Assembly (NCBI GenBank): GCA_034679985.1
Contig: JAXITR010000045.1
Span: forward strand, 1 to 14,341
Origin: CAMDTE01 sp034679985
Lineage (GTDB): Bacteria; Bacteroidota; Bacteroidia; Flavobacteriales; Schleiferiaceae
Length of the DNA stretch: 14,341 nucleotides
Direction of reading: 5' to 3'
The notes beneath the pieces are model-generated. The model had not been told where the DNA came from, did no database searches, and saw only the letters and a program-made list of their open reading frames with translations. Shown in pieces: positions 7,926 through 14,341 of the stretch. Position 1 is the first letter of the stretch; the number at the start of each line of letters is the position of its first letter. The translations under genes and the position numbers were made by a program.

Positions 7926-8417
7926 TCAAGCTTGAATGATGGAACGCAACAAACCTTTGCTGCTGTTCACGCATTCCTCCAAGGCAATCATGGTTTCGGT
8001 GTTCTGAACGCCTTCGATGTCCGAGATCTGAAATATGATGTCTTTGGCGTGGCGCGCGTCCCGGCAGCGAATTTTCGCAAACAGGGCAAATCGGCCGGTG
8101 GCCACGTGGGCAACCGTCACTTCCGGTATTTTCTCCAATGCGGTAATGACAGACATCGTAGCGCTGGACCGACTCAGGTAAATGCCCACAAAGGCGATGA
8201 AGCCGTAGCCCAAAACGTCGTAGTCTACGTGCAAACTGGCCCCTTTGATGATGCCGGCTTTCTCCATTTTCTTCACGCGTACGTGAATGGTTCCGGGAGA
8301 AACGCTCAAGGATTTTGCAATGTCCGTGTAGGAGGTACGGGCGTCGTCCAGCAGCGCCAAAAGTATTTGACGATCCACGTGGTCCAGCGCCGGCAACGGC
8401 AGATTTTGCTCGCTCAT
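7926..8417 (-). CDS. Lrp/AsnC-family transcriptional regulator
   Basis: This is a 163-residue leucine-responsive-type DNA-binding regulator. Residues 11-60 form the winged helix-turn-helix (LDHVDRQILLALLDDARTS, then IAKSLSVSPGTIHVRVKKM with the recognition helix). GYGFIAFVGIYL starts the RAM ligand-binding domain (about 70-145), which includes VAHVATGRFALFAKI. Family members usually bind an amino acid at the RAM dimer interface and form octamers. The ligand is not readable here. The start ATG overlaps the gcvT stop as ATGA (8414-8417), which argues for translational coupling and rules out the longer upstream frame to 8870, which only shadows gcvT. As its neighbour is gcvT, control of glycine or one-carbon metabolism is plausible. 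In E. coli, Lrp activates the gcv genes, but this subgroup is common across flavobacteria and its targets are not known to me. Confidence 0.92.
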   Translation of the reverse strand: MSEQNLPLPALDHVDRQILLALLDDARTSYTDIAKSLSVSPGTIHVRVKKMEKAGIIKGASLHVDYDVLGYGFIAFVGIYLSRSSATMSVITALEKIPEVTVAHVATGRFALFAKIRCRDARHAKDIIFQISDIEGVQNTETMIALEECVNSSKGLLRSIIQA

Positions 8418-9499
8418 GCTTTTTTCAAAAAAGGCAAGCTCACTACTTCTGCGGCCAGCGGTTGGTTGCGGACTTCTACAAAAATTTTGCTTCCCGGGGT
8501 GCTGCTGGAAACCGGGACGTAGCCCAGACCAATGGACTGCCCCAAGGTAGGCGATGGCGAGCCTGAGGTGACTACGCCAACAGCAGTACCGGACTCGTCC
8601 ACAATGGGATAACCGTGCCGTGCCACGCCGCGGTCGGTCAGCACAAAACCCACCAGCTTGCGTTCCACTCCGTTGGACTTGACGTTTTCCAAGTGCGGTT
8701 TCTGGATGAAATCCTTGCTGAATTTCGTGATCCAGCCCAAGCCGGCTTCCAAGGCATTGGTGGTGTCGTCGATGTCGTTTCCGTAAAGGCAATAGCCCAT
8801 TTCCAAGCGCAGTGTGTCCCGGGCGCCCAAGCCTGCGGGAACGGCTCCAGCATCCAACAATGTCTTCCACACGGTTTCTGCAGCGTCGTTGGGGAGGTAC
8901 AATTCAAAGCCGCCGGCTCCAGTGTAGCCCGTTGCGGACAATAGCACACCGGGGAAGCCCAAAAGCGCTCCCTCCGCAAACGAGTAATACGCCAACCCAC
9001 CTAAGTCGATGCTGGTGAAGGGCTGGAGCAATGCTGCGGCGTGAGGGCCCTGCAAGGCCAGCAAGGACCACTGCTCGGACTGGTTCTCCATGCGCACGTC
9101 AAATTGGGGAACCCACTGCTGGAGCCAGGCCCAGTCTTTGTCTATGTTGGAAGCGTTGACTACGAGCAAATACTTCTGTTCGCCGCGGCAGTACACCAAC
9201 AAATCGTCCACAATACCGCCTTCGGAATTGGGCAGGCAGGAATACTGCACCTTGCCGGGTACCAACTTGGAAACGTCGTTGCTGGTAACGTACTGCAAGA
9301 AGTCCAAGGCCCCCGGGCCTTCCACCGTAAATTCCCCCATGTGGGAAACGTCGAATAGCCCCACCGCATTGCGGACAGCATGGTGTTCGTGCAAAAGGCC
9401 GGCGTACTGAACCGGCATTTCGTAGCCCGCAAAAGGGACCATTTTGGCGCCCATCGAACGATGGATGTCCGTGAGGGCAGTTGTTTTCAATGATTCCAT
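8414..9499 (-). CDS. gcvT: glycine cleavage system T protein (aminomethyltransferase)
   Basis: GcvT takes the aminomethyl group from the lipoylated H protein, releases ammonia and forms 5,10-methylenetetrahydrofolate. It is cytoplasmic. The product has 361 residues, the normal length. The N-terminus MVPFAGYEMPVQY and the segment GLFDVSHMGEF are hallmarks. The folate-binding aspartate region is GGIVDDLLVY (94-103). Later come GYTGAGGFELYLP and GLGARDTLRLEMGYCLYGNDID, followed by the C-terminal barrel domain that ends with PLAAEVVSLPF. I chose the ATG at 9497-9499 because it gives MESLKTTALTDIH, the usual start. An earlier in-frame ATG at 9592 would run into miaE. It lies 20 nt after miaE and overlaps the Lrp-family gene by four bases. 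The P and H protein genes are not in the window. Confidence 0.96.
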   Translation of the reverse strand: MESLKTTALTDIHRSMGAKMVPFAGYEMPVQYAGLLHEHHAVRNAVGLFDVSHMGEFTVEGPGALDFLQYVTSNDVSKLVPGKVQYSCLPNSEGGIVDDLLVYCRGEQKYLLVVNASNIDKDWAWLQQWVPQFDVRMENQSEQWSLLALQGPHAAALLQPFTSIDLGGLAYYSFAEGALLGFPGVLLSATGYTGAGGFELYLPNDAAETVWKTLLDAGAVPAGLGARDTLRLEMGYCLYGNDIDDTTNALEAGLGWITKFSKDFIQKPHLENVKSNGVERKLVGFVLTDRGVARHGYPIVDESGTAVGVVTSGSPSPTLGQSIGLGYVPVSSSTPGSKIFVEVRNQPLAAEVVSLPFLKKA

Positions 9500-9519
9500 A
9501 TGCGTAACTAGATCGTTAA

Positions 9520-10101
9520 TTAACCGTGTATGTGTTGCGGGCGTCCAAAGGAGGCCATTAAATTCTTCTCGTATTCCAGCAATCCTTCCCACAGGGGGTC
9601 CACTTGTTCCCGTCCGGCCGTCTCACGGGCCAATCGGAGAAAAAGGGTGTAGTGTCCGGCCTCAGAAGCCATCAATCCGCGGTAAAACCGGGCCAATTCT
9701 TCGTCCTGTAGGGTCTCCGAAATTACCCGAAATCGCTCGCAGCTTCTCGCTTCAATCAAAGCGGCCACCAACAAACGATGAATCAAACGGAGGTTTCGAT
9801 CCTTGGTCTTGGGGAAGTATTGCTGTAGGGCCGCCACGTACTCGTCTTTGCGTTCCCTTCCCAAAACAAAGCCACGCTTCACAATTAACTGATGAACCAA
9901 TTCAAAGTGACTCATTTCTTCGCGTGCTAAAGCGGCCATTTCACGCACCAACTCGGTGTGTTCGGGGTAGGTAATCAGCAGGGAAATGGCGGTTGATGCC
10001 GCCTTTTGTTCGCAGTAGGCATGGTCCGTCAAAAGGTCTTCCAGATGGTGCTGCGCAGCGGTCGCCCAGCGAGGATCGGTTGGAAGCTTGAGGCCTAACA
10101 T
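9520..10101 (-). CDS. miaE: tRNA-(ms2io6A37) hydroxylase MiaE
   Basis: MiaE is a non-haem diiron monooxygenase that hydroxylates 2-methylthio-N6-isopentenyladenosine at tRNA position 37, using oxygen. The product has 193 residues, shorter than the ~270 of Salmonella, and about the length I expect for Bacteroidota members. All six diiron ligands are visible in a four-helix ferritin-like order: E31, E62 and H65 (EEMSH), E117, and E147 and H150 (SEAGH). I chose the ATG at 10099-10101 because it gives MLGLKLPTDPRW and follows a TACTTTTG box. The longer frame to 10209 crosses that box and the divergent gene. It probably leads an operon with gcvT and the Lrp-family gene. A 10-bp palindrome, GTTAATTAAC (9515-9524), spans its stop codon and is likely chance. 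Its presence implies MiaA and MiaB elsewhere in the genome. Confidence 0.93.
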   Translation of the reverse strand: MLGLKLPTDPRWATAAQHHLEDLLTDHAYCEQKAASTAISLLITYPEHTELVREMAALAREEMSHFELVHQLIVKRGFVLGRERKDEYVAALQQYFPKTKDRNLRLIHRLLVAALIEARSCERFRVISETLQDEELARFYRGLMASEAGHYTLFLRLARETAGREQVDPLWEGLLEYEKNLMASFGRPQHIHG

Positions 10102-10147
10102 GTTGCAAAAGTACGTCCCATTGCGGCGAATTTGATTACCTTTCGGC
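10102..10147. promoter_or_regulatory. compact divergent promoter region, miaE / mltF-like gene
   Basis: Only 46 bp separate the two divergent starts. On the minus strand TACTTTTG (10113 down to 10106) is an exact TAnnTTTG match, four bases before the miaE ATG. On the plus strand TACCTTTC (10137-10144) matches in all but the last base, three bases before the GTG of the transglycosylase gene. The -33 zone of each promoter falls on the other's -7 box or start. I see no clear TTTG -33 element for either. The calls rest on consensus matching only. Confidence 0.4.
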
Positions 10148-11494
10148 GTGAAAAAGCGCCTGATTATCGGACTTTTTGCGGCTCTTGGACTGGTTTTTTG
10201 GGCCGACAATCGGTGGTCAGACCGGGACGACCGGGACGCCCTTTTTCTTCCCGGCTTGCGGGAACCCGGGCGAATAAAAGCCGTTTTGGTGCCGGATTTT
10301 GGCGTGTTTCGAATTCAGGAAGGACTTCCCACGGGTTTTGATTACCAGCTACTTAGATGGTTCGCTGACGATGCACAGCTCAAACTGGAAATCACCTTTG
10401 CCCCTACCCGATTGGCCGCTTTGGACAGTATACGCCAGGGACGTGCAGACGTCGCTTGCGGTAATATTTTGGCACAAGATGCGGTGGGCATGCGCTTTGG
10501 TGTTCCCTTGTGGAAGGGGCCCCTATATTGGATGTCTTACCAACGGGAATCACTGCTGCCCGGTGATACCTTGCTGGCATTGGGTGAGTCACCTTACAAT
10601 GCTGTATTGACAGAATGGGCGAAAGCCGACGGAGCCATTCATGTTGCCCCATCCGCGGCTTCAAATTTGTTTTTGGAACTTCTGAATGAACCGCTCCAGC
10701 GGGCAACGCAGTTGGCCGTTGCCCCCAAGTGGATGGCCTTGGCTTGGAAGCGCAAAAACCGACGTGGATCGTTGGGGGTACTGTCGGGCGCAGAAGTGGC
10801 TGTTGGGTGGGCTTTTCGGGCAGAAAGTGTAGCATTGGAAGAACAGATCTCCAGTTGGTTGACCCAAAAAAAATCCAGCCGACGCTACCGTCATTGGTTC
10901 CAAACGCACTACGCGCAGGGATCTTTGCGACCGGCCAGTTACAGCATCAGCACCGTGGACCCTTGGGCCAAAAAATGGGCCGACGCCAAGGGGTTGTACG
11001 ACGCACCCTTGGTGCTGGCCGTGGCGTACCGGGAAAGTCGGTTCAAGCGACTGGTGGTTTCACCGGCGGGGGCCGTTGGTTTGATGCAGCTGATGCCCCG
11101 TACAGGCAAAAAGTTCGTGCCCAAAGGAACCGATTTGTACCATCCGGAGGGCAATTTGCGCGCTGGAATCAACTACCTGCACTTTTTGGATAAGTTTTGG
11201 GCAGACCGACAGGTTCCTGCACCGGACCGTCTTTATTTTGTTTTGGCCTCCTACAACACCGGGCCTGCGCCGGTGGTTCGGGCACACAAACGAGCACGTA
11301 TCAAGGGTTTGGACCCAACGCGATGGCACGGAAATGTGGAAACAGTTTTGCGGAGCCCAGGGAGGCGCTATGCGCGCGAAATTGCGGAAATCGCCAACGT
11401 GTACCGAAACTATTGGCGATTGAATATGCCCCCACAACCAGAGGGCTTCAACCCTCCTGTTCCGGTTAAATCGCTCAAAACTGGAAGTAAATAA
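10148..11494 (+). CDS. mltF: MltF-like membrane-bound lytic murein transglycosylase
   Basis: This 448-residue envelope enzyme cleaves the MurNAc-GlcNAc bond and forms 1,6-anhydromuropeptides. KKR and a hydrophobic segment (4-19) form the export signal or anchor, with no lipobox cysteine. Residues about 40-260 resemble a periplasmic solute-binding domain (family 3 type: FDYQLLRWFADDA, then GRADVACGNI), as in E. coli MltF, where this domain regulates activity. Residues about 275-430 are the SLT lysozyme-like domain. The catalytic glutamate is E296 in YRESRF, followed by SPAGAVGLMQLMP and YNTGPAPV. I chose the GTG at 10148 because it comes just before the signal segment and behind a -7-like box. 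It is divergent from miaE and overlaps the MBOAT gene tail-to-tail by 20 bp. A plain SLT enzyme with a different N-domain is the alternative. Confidence 0.88.
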   Translation: MKKRLIIGLFAALGLVFWADNRWSDRDDRDALFLPGLREPGRIKAVLVPDFGVFRIQEGLPTGFDYQLLRWFADDAQLKLEITFAPTRLAALDSIRQGRADVACGNILAQDAVGMRFGVPLWKGPLYWMSYQRESLLPGDTLLALGESPYNAVLTEWAKADGAIHVAPSAASNLFLELLNEPLQRATQLAVAPKWMALAWKRKNRRGSLGVLSGAEVAVGWAFRAESVALEEQISSWLTQKKSSRRYRHWFQTHYAQGSLRPASYSISTVDPWAKKWADAKGLYDAPLVLAVAYRESRFKRLVVSPAGAVGLMQLMPRTGKKFVPKGTDLYHPEGNLRAGINYLHFLDKFWADRQVPAPDRLYFVLASYNTGPAPVVRAHKRARIKGLDPTRWHGNVETVLRSPGRRYAREIAEIANVYRNYWRLNMPPQPEGFNPPVPVKSLKTGSK

Positions 11495-13127
11495 AGGGCT
11501 GCGCGTCGGCGGTCATGACTTGGTACATAAACAGTACCGCCAAGACCGAAATTCCGGCCTGAGCCCAAACCGATGCCCGCGCAAACCGCCGTCGGTACGC
11601 CGCTTTAATCGCTTCAGGAATCCAATGAATGCCCATGCCTAAGGCGAAAACCAGTAGGGGTTTCCAAAATCCAAGAACAACGTCGTCCAGTAAGTTCCAC
11701 TGCATGTTGGTGGTCATTCGGCCTACTACTTCTAGAGCGCCGTCCCAAGTGGGTGCGCGGAACCAAATGCGGGTAAACGTTATGAACAAAAAGGTGATCA
11801 GGACCCCCAGCACTTGAGCCAGCCAGTGACTGGCATCGTAGGGTCGGATGCGCTTCCAGTATTTATGCACCACCAAACCGGCGCCGTTCAGTCCACCCCA
11901 CAGCACAAAATTCCAAGAAGACCCGTGCCAAAAACCGCCCAACAGCATGGTCAACAGCACGTTGATGTTGGTATTGACGTTTTTCCGGAACGACGGCGAA
12001 CGACGGTAACCCAAGTAAAAAAGCCCAACCAGCACGGCCAAAGCCCCCGAAACCCAGTAAGCGTCTACCGCCACGGCCACCCCAAAAAGCGCCAAAAATG
12101 CCAAAACATAGGACATCCAAGAACCCGTCCGGTTGCCGCCCAATGGGATGTACACGTAGTCTTTTAACCAACCGCTCAAGGACATGTGCCAGCGTTGCCA
12201 AAATTCACCAACGTTTGCGGCCTTATAGGGAGAATTGAAGTTTTTGGTCAAGCTGAACCCCATCCAAAGTGCTAGGCCAATAGCCACATCCGTATAGCCA
12301 GAAAAATCCGCGTACACCTGCAAAGAATAGCCAAAAAGAGCCAACATCGTTTCAACCCCGGAATAGAGGGTGGGTTGGGCAAAAACGCGGTCGATGAAGT
12401 TTACCGCCAAGTAGTCCGCCAAGAAAACCTTCTTCAGCAATCCATTCAACACCCAAAATAGGCCCAAACCAAACGTTTTGCGATCTACGTTATACGGTTG
12501 GTACAATTGGGGAATAAAGTCCGACGCGCGCACAATGGGCCCGGCCACCAATTGCGGGAAAAAGCTGATGTAAAAGCCAAAATCCAGCGGGTTTTTTACT
12601 GCCTGTATCTGCCGTCGGTACACGTCCACCGTGTAGGAAATGCACTGGAAGGTGTAAAACGAAATGCCCACGGGCAGGGCAATGCGGTCGATGGGAAAAT
12701 CCGTCCCAAAATGAGCGTTGGACCAAAGCGCGTAGTGCGGTAGGGGGCGCCAATCAATGCCCGCTAGATCCTTGATGGCGTCGGCAAAAAAATAGACGTA
12801 CTTGAAGTAGAAAAGGACGAACAGATTGACGACCACGCTGGCGGTAACCAAAGCCACCCGTAGCGGCTGGCGAGCCGTGTTTTCCATCCACCGAGCCAAG
12901 GTGTAGTCCACCCCCGTAGAAAACAGAAGGAGGAAGAAAAAGAAGTAGCTGGTTTTGTAGTAAAAGTAGATGCTCACCAAAAAAAGGTAGGCATTTCTCC
13001 ACGCCAAACGCTTGTGAATCAAGGTGAAACCCAACAGAACCACGGCGAAGTAGCCCCAAAAAAACAAGCTCGCAAAGTTGAGCGGTCGGCTGGGGTCAAA
13101 GGCTAAATGCTGCAAAAATTCACTCAT
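11475..13127 (-). CDS. MBOAT-family membrane-bound O-acyltransferase (AlgI/PatA/DltB-like)
   Basis: This is a 550-residue polytopic inner-membrane protein with many hydrophobic helices across its whole length. MBOAT proteins of this group pass acyl groups, usually acetyl, across the membrane for O-acylation of an extracytoplasmic polymer. Typical motifs are present: FPQLVAGPIVR (about 190-200), WQRWHMSLSGWLKDYVYIPLGG with H314, and LLGGFWHGSSWNFVLWG with the catalytic histidine H401. Its start overlaps the SGNH hydrolase stop as ATGA (13124-13127), which ties the two in one operon and fits the PatA/PatB and AlgI/AlgJ/AlgX pairing of MBOAT with SGNH partners. The polymer is unknown: peptidoglycan, lipopolysaccharide or an exopolysaccharide are all possible. 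Its last seven codons overlap the mltF-like gene on the opposite strand, which leaves no room for a separate terminator. Confidence 0.92.
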   Translation of the reverse strand: MSEFLQHLAFDPSRPLNFASLFFWGYFAVVLLGFTLIHKRLAWRNAYLFLVSIYFYYKTSYFFFFLLLFSTGVDYTLARWMENTARQPLRVALVTASVVVNLFVLFYFKYVYFFADAIKDLAGIDWRPLPHYALWSNAHFGTDFPIDRIALPVGISFYTFQCISYTVDVYRRQIQAVKNPLDFGFYISFFPQLVAGPIVRASDFIPQLYQPYNVDRKTFGLGLFWVLNGLLKKVFLADYLAVNFIDRVFAQPTLYSGVETMLALFGYSLQVYADFSGYTDVAIGLALWMGFSLTKNFNSPYKAANVGEFWQRWHMSLSGWLKDYVYIPLGGNRTGSWMSYVLAFLALFGVAVAVDAYWVSGALAVLVGLFYLGYRRSPSFRKNVNTNINVLLTMLLGGFWHGSSWNFVLWGGLNGAGLVVHKYWKRIRPYDASHWLAQVLGVLITFLFITFTRIWFRAPTWDGALEVVGRMTTNMQWNLLDDVVLGFWKPLLVFALGMGIHWIPEAIKAAYRRRFARASVWAQAGISVLAVLFMYQVMTADAQPFIYFQF

Positions 13128-14341
13128 GAGTTCTTCGCTAAATAGTCGTGGTAGGCGGCTTCCAACGCTTCATCCAACCACCGAGCTTGAAGGATGTAGC
13201 CTTCCTTGGTCAGGTGAATGCCGTCTTTATTGGCCAAGCCCAAACGAATCCAGGAATAAATGGAGGCTTGGCCACCCATGAGGGCGTGAAAATCCCATAC
13301 TGCCGCGTGGTTTCGGCGCGCCAAGCGGTATAGGGTCTCCACCACCAAAGGCGTGTGCCGGTTGACCGACCCGTTGTACAAACAGTCGTTGTTCGTCAAA
13401 AACACAAAAGAACAGGACGGATTCACGGCACGTATTTGCGTCATCAATGCTTCGTACCGAATGCGGTAGGCCACGGTGTCAAAATTTCCAAAGGGCAGGT
13501 GTGCATCGTTGATTCCAATGCCAAAGATAACCAGGTCCGGGGCGAGCGCCGGCCATTGCTGTGCCGCACGATCTGATTTTAAATACGAATGCGTTGCCGC
13601 TCCATTAACCCCAATAGCGTGGTACTTCAATCCCACACTGTCCCGGATCAATTGAACCCCCTCCAAGGAAAAAAAACGTTGTTCGGGAGCGGTTTTGCGC
13701 AAACGAACGCGAACGGTGTCTTGGTCGGTGGCATAGTGCGCCTCAACGGCGCCCAAATCCGGCCGAACCACCACGGAATCCGGCTTAGGCCAAAACTCGG
13801 GCGCATAAGAGGTATCCGCAGTACGGTAAAAAACACGCGCAACGCGGTAGGCAAATGGCTGGGTTTTGCCAAAAAGAGCAAACCAGGCGGCGGGATCGTG
13901 GGTGACCGCACGAATTCCGCTGACGCCCCAAGGGCCTTTGTGTTGCGGCACCGCGCATCGTTGCCCTTTCCAAGTGCCTCCGTACCGAACCCCGTAAGAC
14001 GCGGGGTTGTTGCTGCCGGCCAATGCAAAGGGAAATAAAAACCCTCGCTCCCCTTCCAAGCCCGGAGCCCAAGCTTGCAGGTGGGCGCGCAAAGCGTCCG
14101 ACAAAATCCCTGCCTGCACGTGCGAGCCGCCCATGTGCACCACGTTCACGGAACGATTGCCTTCAAAAACCAACTGATCCAAGGATCTAAAAAACGGGTT
14201 CAAAGCGCTGTCCCCAGCTGGCATCCAAATTCGATTGACGGCCTTTGGGGTTACTTGCGAAGCCATTGGCTGAGTCATCAACAGCACCGCACCAGCGAAT
14301 GCCACGGCCAGGCGAAGTCTCCTTAAACTCCGCTCCAAGTG
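13124..14341 (-). CDS. SGNH/GDSL-family hydrolase or acyltransferase, start beyond window edge
   Basis: This is an exported SGNH-fold enzyme of about 404 visible residues. Numbers count from a TTG at 14338. The frame stays open to the last base, so the true start probably lies outside. The visible N-terminus RSLRRLRLAVAFAGAVLLM is a signal peptide, likely cleaved near residues 26-28, so the protein is periplasmic. Block I is MGGSHVQ with the nucleophile S72, where a glycine replaces the usual aspartate of GDS. Block III is GIND (275-278) with oxyanion-hole N277. Block V is DGIH with D372 and H375. It overlaps the MBOAT gene by ATGA and is probably the partner that transfers or removes the acyl group in the periplasm, as PatB or AlgJ/AlgX do. 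A free-standing esterase role cannot be excluded. Confidence 0.88.
   Translation of the reverse strand, partial: HLERSLRRLRLAVAFAGAVLLMTQPMASQVTPKAVNRIWMPAGDSALNPFFRSLDQLVFEGNRSVNVVHMGGSHVQAGILSDALRAHLQAWAPGLEGERGFLFPFALAGSNNPASYGVRYGGTWKGQRCAVPQHKGPWGVSGIRAVTHDPAAWFALFGKTQPFAYRVARVFYRTADTSYAPEFWPKPDSVVVRPDLGAVEAHYATDQDTVRVRLRKTAPEQRFFSLEGVQLIRDSVGLKYHAIGVNGAATHSYLKSDRAAQQWPALAPDLVIFGIGINDAHLPFGNFDTVAYRIRYEALMTQIRAVNPSCSFVFLTNNDCLYNGSVNRHTPLVVETLYRLARRNHAAVWDFHALMGGQASIYSWIRLGLANKDGIHLTKEGYILQARWLDEALEAAYHDYLAKNS

Noticed and set aside
7710..8522. 270-codon plus-strand frame across the end of GAPDH and the Lrp-family gene
   Set aside because: It is antisense to a clear Lrp/AsnC protein, crosses a strong bidirectional terminator, and its residues resemble no family.

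Overview
The window is an ordinary chromosomal stretch of a Bacteroidota bacterium, most likely a Flavobacteriales member with a GC content that looks like the mid-50s by eye. The main reasons are a ~480-residue GAPDH with a ~130-residue N-terminal extension, a 193-residue MiaE, start codons with almost no Shine-Dalgarno signal, and promoter boxes of the Bacteroidota type (TAnnTTTG). The gene set is housekeeping plus cell envelope. There are no transposases, CRISPR arrays, tRNAs, rRNAs or prophage genes that I can see.

Layout from left to right: (1) the 3' part of clpB (+), cut by the window edge and carrying a one-base frameshift near its end. (2) A minus-strand operon dapF - GNAT acetyltransferase - mltG (4543 down to 2173), closed by a strong terminator. 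(3) A DegP/HtrA-type protease (+, 4628-6073), divergent from dapF and followed by a textbook terminator. (4) GAPDH (+, 6352-7797) behind a good Bacteroidota promoter. It converges on (5) a minus-strand operon miaE - gcvT - Lrp/AsnC regulator (10101 down to 7926), and a shared bidirectional hairpin separates the two. (6) An MltF-like lytic transglycosylase (+, 10148-11494), divergent from miaE across only 46 bp. It overlaps tail-to-tail with (7) a minus-strand pair: an SGNH hydrolase (running off the right edge) and an MBOAT O-acyltransferase, joined by an ATGA overlap.

Functionally, DapF makes meso-diaminopimelate for peptidoglycan and lysine. MltG and the MltF-like enzyme cleave glycan strands. 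The MBOAT/SGNH pair probably O-acylates an envelope polymer. ClpB and HtrA handle damaged proteins in the cytoplasm and envelope. GcvT belongs to glycine cleavage and is translationally coupled to an Lrp-family regulator that may sense amino acids.

I did not find a clearly new biological system. The items most worth a second look are the clpB frameshift, -7-like boxes placed 3-4 nt upstream of several start codons (possible leaderless transcripts), the very compact miaE/mltF divergent promoter region, and the convergent overlap of a lytic transglycosylase gene with an O-acylation gene pair.
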